A DNA stretch of 64,000 nucleotides from Rhodobacteraceae bacterium QY30 (GTDB taxonomy: Bacteria > Pseudomonadota > Alphaproteobacteria > Rhodobacterales > Rhodobacteraceae), in assembly GCA_002356635.1 (NCBI GenBank), contig CP023454.1, positions 372,001 to 436,000 of the forward strand, in the 5' to 3' direction. The translations under genes and the position numbers were made by a program. The notes beneath the pieces are model-generated. The model had not been told where the DNA came from. It made no database searches and saw nothing but the letters and a program-made list of their open reading frames with translations. Of the stretch, positions 1-7,912 are shown one piece after another (positions within the stretch are counted from its first letter, which is position 1; the number at the start of each line of letters is the position of its first letter).

Positions 1-296
1 AGGATGGCGATGCGGTGCGCGTCTGGGCCCGCAAGCGGGAAAACCGGGTGCTGGTCGTGGTCGAGGATACCGGACCGGGGATTCCGGACCAGGCGCTTCA
101 GAAGATCTTCAAGCGGTTCTATTCGGAACGTCCGCCGGGGCAGTTCGGGGAACATTCGGGGCTGGGTCTGGCGATTTCAAAGCAGATCGTCGAGGCGCAT
201 GGCGGCGTGATCTGGGCCGAGAACATCCGGCCGACCGACGCCGACATCACATCGGACCCGCTGGGCGCGCGGTTCGTCGTGGGCCTGCCGGTGTGA
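1..296 (+). CDS. chvG: Sensor histidine kinase, C-terminal end (ChvG type), partial
   Basis: Only the last ~98 residues are in the window, and the reading frame is open from the left edge (frame of position 3). The fragment holds the ATP-binding end of a HATPase_c domain: a G1 box (DTGPGIP), an F box (FKRFYS) and a G2 box (GEHSGLGLAISK), then the final beta strand. It would be the membrane sensor kinase that phosphorylates a response regulator upstream. The ChvG name rests on synteny: in alphaproteobacteria chvI-chvG is followed by hprK, rapZ, an EIIA and HPr, exactly as here. The stop overlaps the GTG start of hprK by 3 bases, so translation is probably coupled. Confidence 0.85.
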   Translation, partial: DGDAVRVWARKRENRVLVVVEDTGPGIPDQALQKIFKRFYSERPPGQFGEHSGLGLAISKQIVEAHGGVIWAENIRPTDADITSDPLGARFVVGLPV

Positions 297-727
297 CGGG
301 CGGGGCCGCGCCCGAAACGATCCTTCATGCCGGGTGCGTGGCGCTGGACGGGCGGGGGCTTCTGATCCTTGGGCCATCCGGGTCGGGCAAGTCCTCTCTG
401 GCGCTGCAACTGATGGCGCTGGGCTGCGGGCTGGTGGCCGATGACCGGACGATGCTGACCCGTCTGGAGGGGCAACTGCTGGCCGACTGCCCGGACACGA
501 TCCGGGGCCGGATCGAGGCGCGGGGCGTCGGTATCCTGATCGCACCTCCCGCGGGGCCCGTGCCGGTGGCCGCCGCCGTAGACCTGGGCATTCCCGAAGC
601 CAAGCGCCTGCCGCCCGAACGTCACACAACCATCCTGGGCCTGTCGCTGCCGGTTCTTCACAATGTCGCATCTCCGGCTTTTCCCGCCGCCCTACTGCAC
701 TATCTAAGGGCAGGACGCGCCCCATGA
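293..727 (+). CDS. hprK: HPr kinase/phosphorylase, short alphaproteobacterial form
   Basis: 144 residues, GTG start. HprK phosphorylates and dephosphorylates a serine of HPr and so tunes the regulatory PTS. A Walker A loop (GPSGSGKS) lies at residues 27-34, a conserved DD pair at 50-51, and an IEARGVGIL segment matches the family's signature region. The N-terminal domain of the ~310-residue Firmicutes enzymes is missing, which is normal for alphaproteobacteria. The start overlaps the chvG stop, and its own stop overlaps rapZ in ATGA, so the three genes form one tight operon. Its likely substrate, HPr, is encoded four genes downstream. Confidence 0.93.
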   Translation: MTGGAAPETILHAGCVALDGRGLLILGPSGSGKSSLALQLMALGCGLVADDRTMLTRLEGQLLADCPDTIRGRIEARGVGILIAPPAGPVPVAAAVDLGIPEAKRLPPERHTTILGLSLPVLHNVASPAFPAALLHYLRAGRAP

Positions 728-1650
728 CCGAACAGATGCCCCATTCCCCCCTTTCGGTGCCGCAGGACGCGGCGCAGCAGGTCGTGCTGGTCACCGGCCC
801 GTCCGGTGCCGGGCGCTCGACCGCGCTCCATGCGCTGGAGGATCTGGGCTACGAGCCGATCGACAATCTGCCGCTGAGCCTGATCCCGCGCCTGCTGGAC
901 GGGCCGCCGATGGATCGTCCCGTGGCGCTGGGCATCGACGTGCGCAACCGCGACTTTTCCGCCACCGCGCTCGTTGAGATGATCGACGCGCTGGTGGCCA
1001 AGCCTCAGCTTCGGGCCGAAGTTCTGTACCTGGACTGCGCGCTGGGCGAACTGGTCCGCCGCTACGGCGAAACCCGGCGCCGGCATCCGTTGCGGCCCGA
1101 TGTCGCCCCCGAGCAGGGCGCGCGGGAAGAGATCGACCTGCTGGCCCCGGTCCGGGTCCGGGCCGATGTGCTGATCGACACCAGCGACCTGTCGCCCCAC
1201 GACCTGAAGGCCGAACTGGGCCGCTGGTTCGACCGGACGGCGGGCAACCGGATGGCCATTTCGCTGCAGTCGTTTTCCTACAAGCGGGGCGTGCCGCGCG
1301 GTATGGACATGATCTTTGACTGCCGCTTCCTGCGCAATCCGCACTGGGACACGCAACTGCGCCCGCTGGATGGCCGCGACGACCGCGTGTCGGACTATGT
1401 CCGCGCGGATTCGCGCTACGCCGGTTTTCTGGACCGCCTGCGCGATCTGCTGACTTTCGTTCTTCCCGCGCATGTGGAAGAGGGCAAAACCCACCTTGCA
1501 ATCGGCTTTGGATGCACCGGCGGGCAGCATCGGTCGGTCTGTGTGACCGAAACCATGGCCAAACTGCTTGCAGAGGCCGGTTGGCAAGTGTCTATAAGGC
1601 ATCGGGAGCTTGAACGTCGGGCGGTGTCCGCGACGGATTCGGGCGTTTGA
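724..1650 (+). CDS. rapZ: RapZ-family nucleotide-binding protein
   Basis: 308 residues, family length ~285-300. RapZ is an RNA-binding adaptor in enterobacteria, where it controls GlmZ decay. In alphaproteobacteria its target is not settled, and there it sits with the PTS genes as here. Family landmarks are ETRRRHPL, the [13 protein letters not shown] block and the C-terminal [10 protein letters not shown] block. The Walker A region reads GPSGAGRST at residues 25-33, so Arg31 replaces the usual lysine. The start overlaps the hprK stop (ATGA). The N-terminus has about 18 extra residues before the first strand. Confidence 0.93.
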   Translation: MTEQMPHSPLSVPQDAAQQVVLVTGPSGAGRSTALHALEDLGYEPIDNLPLSLIPRLLDGPPMDRPVALGIDVRNRDFSATALVEMIDALVAKPQLRAEVLYLDCALGELVRRYGETRRRHPLRPDVAPEQGAREEIDLLAPVRVRADVLIDTSDLSPHDLKAELGRWFDRTAGNRMAISLQSFSYKRGVPRGMDMIFDCRFLRNPHWDTQLRPLDGRDDRVSDYVRADSRYAGFLDRLRDLLTFVLPAHVEEGKTHLAIGFGCTGGQHRSVCVTETMAKLLAEAGWQVSIRHRELERRAVSATDSGV

Positions 1651-1664
1651 TTAGGGTACGTGGC

Positions 1665-2066
1665 TTGATCGGTATCGTGATCGTCGCGCATGGCGGACTG
1701 GCAAGGGAATATCTCTCCGCGGTCGAGCATGTCGTCGGCAAGCAATCCGGCATCCGCGCGATCGCGATCGAGGAAGATCACGACCGTGCCGAGAAGCAGG
1801 CTGAAATCTGCGCTGCCGCCGACGAGGTGGACCAGGGCGCCGGTGTGGTGGTGGTGACCGACATGTTCGGCGGCTCGCCCTCGAACCTGTCCTTGCGGGC
1901 CTGTACGCCCACGGACCGGCAGATCCTTTATGGTGCGAACCTGCCCATGCTGATCAAGCTGGCCAAGTCCCGCGACCTGACGGTGCCCGAGGCGGTGTCC
2001 ACCGCGCTGGAGGCGGGGCGGAAATACATCAACGCCTATGTCGGCGCCGGCCACGGCCAGCAATAA
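1665..2066 (+). CDS. PTS EIIA component, mannose family (regulatory)
   Basis: 133 residues with the chosen TTG start, giving the usual family beginning MIGIVIVAHGG. The alternative TTG at 1647 adds six residues and would overlap rapZ. An AGGG motif at 1653-1656 sits about 8 bases before 1665, which decides the start. His9 in VAHGG is the expected phosphorylation site, and TDMFGGSPSN is the second active-site loop of EIIA-Man. With HPr and HprK but no sugar permease nearby, it most likely acts as a phosphorylation-dependent regulator rather than in transport. manX/ptsL-like names are used for orthologues. Confidence 0.9.
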   Translation: MIGIVIVAHGGLAREYLSAVEHVVGKQSGIRAIAIEEDHDRAEKQAEICAAADEVDQGAGVVVVTDMFGGSPSNLSLRACTPTDRQILYGANLPMLIKLAKSRDLTVPEAVSTALEAGRKYINAYVGAGHGQQ

Positions 2067-2083
2067 GCAAAAAGGGGCAGCCC

Positions 2084-2368
2084 ATGAAGGATCAGGCCGT
2101 GAACGAACAGTCCCTGTCCATCGTCAATGAAAAGGGCCTTCATGCCCGCGCTTCGGCCAAGTTTGTCGAGGTCGTCGAAGGTTTTGACGCCCGTGCCGAG
2201 GTCGAGAAGGACGGGATGAGCGTGTCGGGCGATTCGATCATGGGCCTGCTGATGCTGGGCGCCTCCAAGGGAACCTCGATCATCGTCCGGACCAGCGGCG
2301 CGCAGGCAGGCCCGCTGGCCGAGGCGCTGGCAGAACTGGTCCGCAACCGCTTCGGCGAAGATTTCTAA
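2084..2368 (+). CDS. ptsH: Phosphocarrier protein HPr
   Basis: 94 residues. HPr carries phosphate from enzyme I to EIIA proteins. His20, in the GLHARAS motif, is the phosphocarrier residue, and Ser51 in GDSIMGLLML is the HprK target, which agrees with the hprK gene upstream. ATG start 17 bases after the EIIA stop, preceded by a GGGGCAG purine stretch. No gene for enzyme I (ptsP or ptsI) is in the window. Last PTS gene of the operon; the acyltransferase follows 4 bases later. Confidence 0.95.
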   Translation: MKDQAVNEQSLSIVNEKGLHARASAKFVEVVEGFDARAEVEKDGMSVSGDSIMGLLMLGASKGTSIIVRTSGAQAGPLAEALAELVRNRFGEDF

Positions 2369-2372
2369 GGGC

Positions 2373-3245
2373 GTGGCGGACAACAGGATGACCGACACGC
2401 CGCCCCCGGCCCGGACCCCGGAAGGCAAGCCCTATGAAATGGGACGCCTGTCCTATGCGGGCACCTTTCGCAATCCGTTCAAGTCCGGCGCGATCCGCAC
2501 CATCGAATGGCTGACCGGCAAGCTGACGCTGCTGCGGCTGATCCGGCAGTTCGAACGGTCGGGCGCGCCCACGGGGCAGCCGTTCTGGCCCAAGGCGATG
2601 AAGACCATGGGCATCGACATTCTGACGCCAGATGAACAGGTGGCCCGCATCCCCCCGACCGGGCCGCTGGTCGTGGTGGCCAACCATCCGCACGGACTGG
2701 TTGATGGCATGGTCATGGCCACGCTGATCGGGCGGGTCCGCAGCGACTACAAGATCCTGACCCGTTCGCTTCTGACAGGCATCCCCGAGATCGAAGAGTT
2801 CATGATCCCGGTTCCGTTCCCGCACGAAGAAAATTCGCGCGAGCTGGGGCTGAAGATGCGCGAAGACGCGATGCGGCAGCTGAAGAATGGCGGCGTCATC
2901 ATCCTGTTTCCGGCGGGCAAGGTCGCGTCATCGGAAACCTATTTTGGCCCCGCGATCGAGCCGGAGTGGAACCCCTTCACCGCCAAGATGGTGATGCGTT
3001 CGGGCGCGACAGTGCTGCCGATCATGTTCCCCGGCCACAATACCCGCGCCTATCTGATCGCCAACAAGCTGTCTGCCACGCTGCGTCAGGGCCTGCTGCT
3101 GCACGAGATCAAATGCGCGCTGAACAAGCCGCAGGCGCCGGTGATCGGCCATCCGATTCCGCCGCAGGAAGTGCGGAAATGGGCGTCCGATCCGCGCGGC
3201 TTCCTGGCGTGGCTGCGGGAACATACGCTGGCGCTGAAGGATTAA
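2373..3245 (+). CDS. Lysophospholipid acyltransferase-family protein
   Basis: 290 residues, probably membrane-associated, predicted to move an acyl chain to a glycerophospholipid or related acceptor. The active-site block reads NHPHGLVDG near residues 109-117. The conserved His and Asp are separated by five residues rather than four, a variant seen in the hemolysin-like branch of this superfamily. A later FPAGKVAS motif matches the EGTR/PEG-type substrate block. The start is uncertain: GTG 2373 overlaps the purine run behind the HPr stop, while ATG 2388 removes five residues and has GGCGGA 7 bases upstream. Four bases after HPr, so probably co-transcribed with the PTS genes. Substrate unknown. 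Confidence 0.8.
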   Translation: MADNRMTDTPPPARTPEGKPYEMGRLSYAGTFRNPFKSGAIRTIEWLTGKLTLLRLIRQFERSGAPTGQPFWPKAMKTMGIDILTPDEQVARIPPTGPLVVVANHPHGLVDGMVMATLIGRVRSDYKILTRSLLTGIPEIEEFMIPVPFPHEENSRELGLKMREDAMRQLKNGGVIILFPAGKVASSETYFGPAIEPEWNPFTAKMVMRSGATVLPIMFPGHNTRAYLIANKLSATLRQGLLLHEIKCALNKPQAPVIGHPIPPQEVRKWASDPRGFLAWLREHTLALKD

Positions 3246-3292
3246 CGGCACGGACATTTCCTTTCGCGCCTGCAAGGGTTTTGGTTTTTTTA

Positions 3293-3321
3293 TTGCGCTG
3301 CAATTGCAAAGGCCCTAATCC
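3293..3321 (+). promoter_or_regulatory. Predicted mcd promoter (TTGCGC-17-TAATCC)
   Basis: A sigma70-like pair with a 17-base spacer: TTGCGC at 3293-3298 and TAATCC at 3316-3321. Start about 23 bases further on leaves a short leader with AGGGAC before the ATG at 3351. The 10-base palindrome TGCAATTGCA (3299-3308) fills the start of the spacer. Confidence 0.55.
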
Positions 3322-3334
3322 ATTGCAGACGCAG
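3298..3334. promoter_or_regulatory. Two PhaR-like half-perfect operator sites at the mcd promoter
   Basis: CTGC-AATT-GCAA at 3298-3309 and TTGC-AGAC-GCAG at 3323-3334 each match seven of eight specified bases of CTGC-N4-GCAG, the form reported for PhaR in Paracoccus and Rhodobacter. They flank the -10 box, a position suited to repression. Inference from pattern only. Confidence 0.35.
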
Positions 3335-3350
3335 AAAAGGGACGATTCCG

Positions 3351-5021
3351 ATGCCGAAGGATCTTGCAGTGATGGAACAGGCGCTTGTGTCCAATCTTGT
3401 TGCCCTGACCGCCGAGGCCCTGCCCGAGGTCGAGGCGCTGGCCCCCGCCGCCGCACAAGCCATGCGCGAGCGCGTGTCGGTGCAGGGCAAGATCTCGAAC
3501 GGTGCGCTGGAGGCCGAACAGTTCGCGGCCCATGCCCTGTCCTGGCTGACCACCTATGTCGAATCGTTGCGCCAGTTGCAGGCCTGGGCCGTGCGCCTGC
3601 AAGACGCGGGAACGTTTGGCGACATGGAAGCCCTGATCCTGCAGATCGGTTTCGGCGAATATCTGGCGCAGCTTCAGGGCGGCATTCCGATGAGCCAGGG
3701 CGAAACCGCCCGCCTGTCGGACCTGGGCCTGACCTGGACCCCCGGCGCGGCCGCCCAGACGCTGATCGCCCGCGGCAACACCGCCGCCGCCCGCACGGCG
3801 CTTGTCGCCCTGATGCGCGACAACCACGGCCGCGCGACCTTTGGCGCCAGCGGCCTGGACGAGGATCTGGAAATGATCCGCGAACAGTTCCGCCGCTATG
3901 CCGACGACCGCGTGGTGCCGAACGCCCATGACTGGCATCTGAAGGACGAACTGATCCCGATGGAGATCATCAACGAACTGGCCGACCTGGGCGTGTTCGG
4001 CCTGACGATCCCGGAAGAATTCGGCGGGCTTGGCCTGTCGAAGGCCTCGATGGTGGTCGTGTCGGAAGAGCTGTCGCGCGGCTATATCGGTGTGGGAAGT
4101 CTGGGCACCCGCTCGGAAATCGCGGCCGAACTGATCCTGTGCGGCGGCACGCCGGAACAGAAGGCGCAGTGGCTGCCGAAGCTGGCCAGCGGTGAGATCC
4201 TGCCGACGGCGGTCTTCACCGAGCCCAACACCGGGTCGGACCTTGGCAGCCTGCGCACCCGTGCTGTGAAGGTGGGCGACGACTGGGAAGTGACCGGCAA
4301 CAAGACCTGGATCACCCATGCCGCGCGCACCCATGTGATGACGCTGCTGGCCCGGACAGATCCGGACACCACCGATTACCGCGGCCTGTCGATGTTCCTG
4401 GCGGAAAAGACCCCGGGCACCGACGAACACCCCTTCCCGACCCCTGGCATGACGGGCGGAGAGATCGAGGTGCTGGGCTATCGCGGCATGAAGGAATACG
4501 AACTGGGGTTCGACGGCTTCAAAGTGAAAGGCGAAAACCTTCTGGGCGGCGTCGAAGGCCAGGGCTTCAAGCAGCTGATGCAGACCTTCGAATCTGCCCG
4601 CATCCAGACCGCGGCCCGCGCCGTGGGCGTGGCGCAGGCGGCACTGGAAACCGGGATGCAATACGCGATCGACCGCAAGCAGTTCGGCAAGTCGCTGATC
4701 GAATTCCCGCGCGTCTCGGGCAAGCTTGCGATGATGGCGGTCGAGATCATGATCGCCCGCCAGCTGACCTATTTCAGCGCCTGGCAAAAAGATCACGACA
4801 AGCGCTGCGATCTCGAGGCAGGGATGGCCAAGCTTCTGGGCGCGCGCGTCGCCTGGGCGGCGGCGGACAATGCGCTGCAGATCCACGGCGGCAACGGCTT
4901 TGCGCTGGAATACCGGATCAGCCGGATCCTGTGCGATGCCCGCATCCTCAACATCTTTGAAGGCGCGGCCGAGATCCAGGCCCAGGTGATCGCGCGGCGG
5001 CTGCTGGACAGCGCGGCCTGA
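3351..5021 (+). CDS. mcd: (2S)-methylsuccinyl-CoA dehydrogenase
   Basis: 556 residues, much longer than a usual acyl-CoA dehydrogenase (~380). An N-terminal extension of ~160 residues precedes the dehydrogenase fold, which starts near residue 170. That length and extension are hallmarks of Mcd, which oxidises methylsuccinyl-CoA to mesaconyl-CoA in the ethylmalonyl-CoA pathway of acetate assimilation. FAD-domain motifs include FTEPNTGSDLG and GNKTWITHA. The FEG motif near the end supplies the likely catalytic base Glu537. Electrons should pass to ETF, whose two genes lie 4 kb away. Monocistronic by context, with its own promoter and possible PhaR-type sites. The name is inferred from length and architecture; a generic acyl-CoA dehydrogenase is the alternative. 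Confidence 0.85.
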   Translation: MPKDLAVMEQALVSNLVALTAEALPEVEALAPAAAQAMRERVSVQGKISNGALEAEQFAAHALSWLTTYVESLRQLQAWAVRLQDAGTFGDMEALILQIGFGEYLAQLQGGIPMSQGETARLSDLGLTWTPGAAAQTLIARGNTAAARTALVALMRDNHGRATFGASGLDEDLEMIREQFRRYADDRVVPNAHDWHLKDELIPMEIINELADLGVFGLTIPEEFGGLGLSKASMVVVSEELSRGYIGVGSLGTRSEIAAELILCGGTPEQKAQWLPKLASGEILPTAVFTEPNTGSDLGSLRTRAVKVGDDWEVTGNKTWITHAARTHVMTLLARTDPDTTDYRGLSMFLAEKTPGTDEHPFPTPGMTGGEIEVLGYRGMKEYELGFDGFKVKGENLLGGVEGQGFKQLMQTFESARIQTAARAVGVAQAALETGMQYAIDRKQFGKSLIEFPRVSGKLAMMAVEIMIARQLTYFSAWQKDHDKRCDLEAGMAKLLGARVAWAAADNALQIHGGNGFALEYRISRILCDARILNIFEGAAEIQAQVIARRLLDSAA

Positions 5022-5038
5022 GGCTTTGGTGCTTGCCT

Positions 5039-5065
5039 CGATCCCTTGTGTCGTGCGAGGGATCG
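5039..5065 (+). other. Hairpin between mcd and the META lipoprotein gene
   Basis: CGATCCCT (5039-5046) pairs with AGGGATCG (5058-5065) around an 11-base loop. No T-run follows, so it may be an RNA processing or stability element rather than an intrinsic terminator. Confidence 0.4.
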
Positions 5066-5089
5066 GGCAAAAGAACCAGAGGGACACAC

Positions 5090-5503
5090 ATGCGCCAGAT
5101 CGCACTCCTATCCGCCTTGACTGCTGTTCTTGCGGCCTCTGGCTGCGGCGCGCCGACCGGCGGCGACACCGCGGCCCAGACCGGCAAGGTGTGGCGGCTG
5201 AACACGGTCGACAACCTGCCGTTCAACGGCGGCGAAATCACCATGTCGCTGTCGAAGGACGGCAAGCAGATCAGCGGGCAGGGTCCCTGCAGCGCCTTCA
5301 GCGGCGACATCGTGAACAAGCATTACCCCGCGGTGCGGATCGTCAACATCCAGTCCTCGAACGCGACCTGCGCGCTGAGCGGCAAGGAGCATGACTTCCT
5401 GCAGGCGCTGGGGGCGGTGACCGGCCAGATCACCCGCGACGACATCGTCGTCTTCTCCAGCACAACGGGCCGCCGGCTGGAATTCGTGCCCGTGGCCGGC
5501 TGA
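5090..5503 (+). CDS. META-domain lipoprotein (HslJ-like)
   Basis: 137 residues from ATG 5090, chosen because it follows an AGAGGGA ribosome site and opens a signal peptide. The peptide ends in LAASGC, so Cys19 is the probable lipidated residue and the protein would be anchored in the inner or outer membrane facing the periplasm. The mature part (Trp near residue 38 onward) matches a META/HslJ-type domain: WRLNTVDNLP, then ISGQGPCSAFSG in place of the usual G-C-N-x-F/Y-x-G core, plus a second Cys (NATCALSG) that could form a disulfide. HslJ-like proteins are linked to heat and drug stress, but the function here is unknown. Confidence 0.75.
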   Translation: MRQIALLSALTAVLAASGCGAPTGGDTAAQTGKVWRLNTVDNLPFNGGEITMSLSKDGKQISGQGPCSAFSGDIVNKHYPAVRIVNIQSSNATCALSGKEHDFLQALGAVTGQITRDDIVVFSSTTGRRLEFVPVAG

Positions 5504-5555
5504 TCCGGTGGGGCGCCCGGAACCCGACGCCTGGGCGCCAACCGAACAAAGCAGA

Positions 5556-6782
5556 TCAACCCGCGCCGCCCCTTTCGCGGCCGAGGCGCGGGTGAAGGCG
5601 CGCGGCGATGCCCCAGGCCACCGCCAGGCCCGCCCCGCAGGCGGCAAAAACTCCGGACACCGGCGCCACCAGCAACACCAGCCAGGCCGCGCCCGGCGAC
5701 AGGATCCCCGACACATCGCGGAAGCTGGTGTAGATCGCCGACATCTCGGTGCGCTCGGCGGGGCGGACGGCCATCAGGAAGGGCAGGCTGCCGAAGGTGT
5801 CCAGCATGACCAGGAAGAACGACCCGACCAGGATCGCCAAGACGGACAGCGGCGGCCAGATTCCTCCGAAGGCGGCCAGGGTAAAGCAGGCCCCGGCGCA
5901 GGCGAAGGCCGTTCGCACGGCGCGCCGTAGCGTGATCTTCTGCATCCAGCGCAGCATGAAGGGCGACAGGAACAGGAACAGGTTCGACACCGAGAAGGCA
6001 TAGCTGGCGATCCGGTCCCCCAACCCGTTCTGGATGCAGAAGATCGGCAGGTAGACGATGTAGACCCACCACCCGGCCGACCGCAGCACCGCGAAAAGCC
6101 AGCCCGCCACCAGACGCGGCTGCTGGACGAAGCGCCCCAGGTAGGCCAGCGGGTTCGGCGCCGGGCCGCGCGCCCGGGTGATGGTCTTGCCGTTGCCCAT
6201 GCGCAGGTGCCAGAAATAGCCCAGCATCGACAGGGTGCCGACCATCCCCACCAGAAAGGGTAGCGGCGGCCAGATCTTCCACAGCGTGACGCCGATCACC
6301 GGGCCCACCGCCCAGGGCGCGGCGCTGTAGAACAGGCGCAGCGTTTCGCTTTTGCCCAGATCCTCGCGTGCGATGTAATCCATCAGGTAAGCGGCGACAC
6401 AGATCTGGACCATGACCGTGCCCCAGGCCATGCACAGATAGGCGGCCGGAGTGACCATGCCGCCCCCGATGATCCCCAGGACCGCGGCGGTCAGGTAAAG
6501 CCCCGCCCCCGAGGTATAAAGCCAGCGGCGCGGGATCCGGCGACTGACCCAGGGCACCAGCATCCCGAAGCAAAGCGAGGCTATGCCGATCAGCGTGTAG
6601 ACCCAGCTAACCACTTTCGCGTCACCCAGGGCGTGATACATCTCCAGCGGCCAGACCGACACCAGGATGCCGCGCATGGCCGATTCCAGCCCGCCAAGGA
6701 TCGCGAAGTCACGAAAACCGGGCGCGGGGGCGGCGGTTTCGGAGACCGGCAGGACAGGTTCGGGAAGGATGCGCTGGGCCAT
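5556..6782 (-). CDS. MFS transporter
   Basis: 408 residues with about 12 hydrophobic segments, an inner-membrane permease of the major facilitator superfamily. The start at 6782 gives MAQRILPEP and has GGCGGAAAG directly upstream on the minus strand; an ATG eight codons earlier (6806) lacks such a site. The first segment follows a ~30-residue cytoplasmic tail, and the loop after TM2 (VSRRIPRRWLY) is the basic MFS loop. The substrate cannot be read from sequence. Lies 89 bases downstream of hbd on the same strand, so it may be co-transcribed. Convergent with the META lipoprotein gene. Confidence 0.85.
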   Translation of the reverse strand: MAQRILPEPVLPVSETAAPAPGFRDFAILGGLESAMRGILVSVWPLEMYHALGDAKVVSWVYTLIGIASLCFGMLVPWVSRRIPRRWLYTSGAGLYLTAAVLGIIGGGMVTPAAYLCMAWGTVMVQICVAAYLMDYIAREDLGKSETLRLFYSAAPWAVGPVIGVTLWKIWPPLPFLVGMVGTLSMLGYFWHLRMGNGKTITRARGPAPNPLAYLGRFVQQPRLVAGWLFAVLRSAGWWVYIVYLPIFCIQNGLGDRIASYAFSVSNLFLFLSPFMLRWMQKITLRRAVRTAFACAGACFTLAAFGGIWPPLSVLAILVGSFFLVMLDTFGSLPFLMAVRPAERTEMSAIYTSFRDVSGILSPGAAWLVLLVAPVSGVFAACGAGLAVAWGIAARLHPRLGRERGGAG

Positions 6783-6871
6783 GGCTTTCCGCCAAGAAAG
6801 CCGCATGGCCGCTGGCCCGTCTGGACCGTTTCCGACAGCCGGTGTCGCCTATTCGCAGGCGACCGGGTGCA

Positions 6872-7747
6872 TCAGCGGGTTGGCACCGGCTTTTCGCCGC
6901 GATAGTCGTAGAAACCGCGCTGTGTCTTGCGGCCCAGCCATCCGGCCTCGACATATTTGGTCAGCAGCGGGCAGGGACGGTATTTCGTGTCGGCCAGCCC
7001 GTCGTGCAGGACGTTCATGATCGCGAGGCAGGTGTCCAGCCCGATGAAATCCGCCAGTTCCAGCGGGCCCATCGGATGGTTCGCGCCCAGCTTCAGCGAC
7101 TCGTCGATCGACTGCACCGAACCGACGCCTTCGTAGAGCGTGTAGACCGCTTCGTTGATCATCGGCATCAGGATGCGGTTCACGATGAAGGCCGGGAAAT
7201 CCTCGGCCGATGCGGCGGTCTTGCCGATCTTGCGCACCACTTCCAGCAGCGTCTGGTAGGTTTCGTCATCGGTGGCGATGCCGCGGATCAGCTCGACCAG
7301 CTGCATCACGGGGACGGGGTTCATGAAGTGGAACCCCATGAACTTTTCAGGGCGGTCGGTGCGGCTGGCCAGACGGGTGATCGAGATCGACGACGTGTTC
7401 GATGTCAGAATTGTCGTCGGCTTCAGGTGCGGCTGGAGATCCTCGAAGATCGCCTGCTTGACGGTCTCGCGCTCGGTCGCGGCTTCGATCACCAGGTCCG
7501 TCTGGCCGATCTCGGCCAGTGTTAGCGTGGTGCGGATGCGGGCCAGCGTTGCGGCCTTGTCCGCCGCGGTGACCTTCCCGCGCGCAACCTGCCGGTCAAG
7601 GTTCGCTTCGACCTGCGTCAGGGCCTTGTCGAGCGACTCCTGCGAAATGTCGTTCAACAGGACGTCGAAGCCCGCCAGCGCAAAGACATGCGCGATGCCG
7701 TTGCCCATCTGCCCTGCGCCAACGATCCCTACCGAGGTCACGTTCAT
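6872..7747 (-). CDS. hbd: 3-hydroxybutyryl-CoA dehydrogenase
   Basis: 291 residues from ATG 7747, the family's usual length. AGGAAGGA 8 bases upstream supports this start over the ATG at 7768. It interconverts acetoacetyl-CoA and (S)-3-hydroxybutyryl-CoA with NAD(P). The Rossmann motif GAGQMGNG is at residues 10-17. Active-site residues expected for the family are Ser119 (SNTSS), His140 (GFHFMNP) and Glu152. Single-domain form without a hydratase fusion. It links beta-oxidation, polyhydroxybutyrate metabolism and crotonyl-CoA supply to the ethylmalonyl-CoA pathway, fitting mcd and etf nearby. A promoter and a PhaR-like palindrome lie upstream. Confidence 0.95.
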   Translation of the reverse strand: MNVTSVGIVGAGQMGNGIAHVFALAGFDVLLNDISQESLDKALTQVEANLDRQVARGKVTAADKAATLARIRTTLTLAEIGQTDLVIEAATERETVKQAIFEDLQPHLKPTTILTSNTSSISITRLASRTDRPEKFMGFHFMNPVPVMQLVELIRGIATDDETYQTLLEVVRKIGKTAASAEDFPAFIVNRILMPMINEAVYTLYEGVGSVQSIDESLKLGANHPMGPLELADFIGLDTCLAIMNVLHDGLADTKYRPCPLLTKYVEAGWLGRKTQRGFYDYRGEKPVPTR

Positions 7748-7778
7748 CTGCCCGTCCTTCCTGGCCATTCCGGCGCGA

Positions 7779-7807
7779 CCTTAGTCAGGGCGCGCCCCCC
7801 GACGCAA
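7779..7807 (-). promoter_or_regulatory. Predicted hbd promoter (TTGCGT-17-CTAAGG)
   Basis: Read on the minus strand: -35 TTGCGT (7807-7802), 17-base spacer, -10 CTAAGG (7784-7779). The predicted start near 7772 leaves a ~25-base leader that contains the AGGAAGGA ribosome site of hbd. Confidence 0.5.
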
Positions 7808-7835
7808 GACCGAACCCCGCCCCAACGGTGGGACG

Positions 7836-7846
7836 CTGCGTCGCAG
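7836..7846. promoter_or_regulatory. Perfect PhaR-type operator between hbd and the DUF6473 gene
   Basis: CTGC-GTC-GCAG, inside the 13-base palindrome GCTGCGTCGCAGC (7835-7847), fits the CTGC-N3-GCAG form reported for the polyhydroxybutyrate regulator PhaR. It lies ~30 bases upstream of the hbd -35 box and 67 bases upstream of the divergent gene. Binding is inferred. Confidence 0.4.
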
Positions 7847-7912
7847 CATGATCCCATTAGCGGTTTTGCAAGGTCTGCGGCGGAAAGTGGTCATGGGTGA
7901 GTCGCAAGATGG

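Noticed and set aside
3315-5105. 596-codon minus-strand frame opposite mcd
   Set aside because: Same effect as above; mcd has full family motifs on the plus strand.
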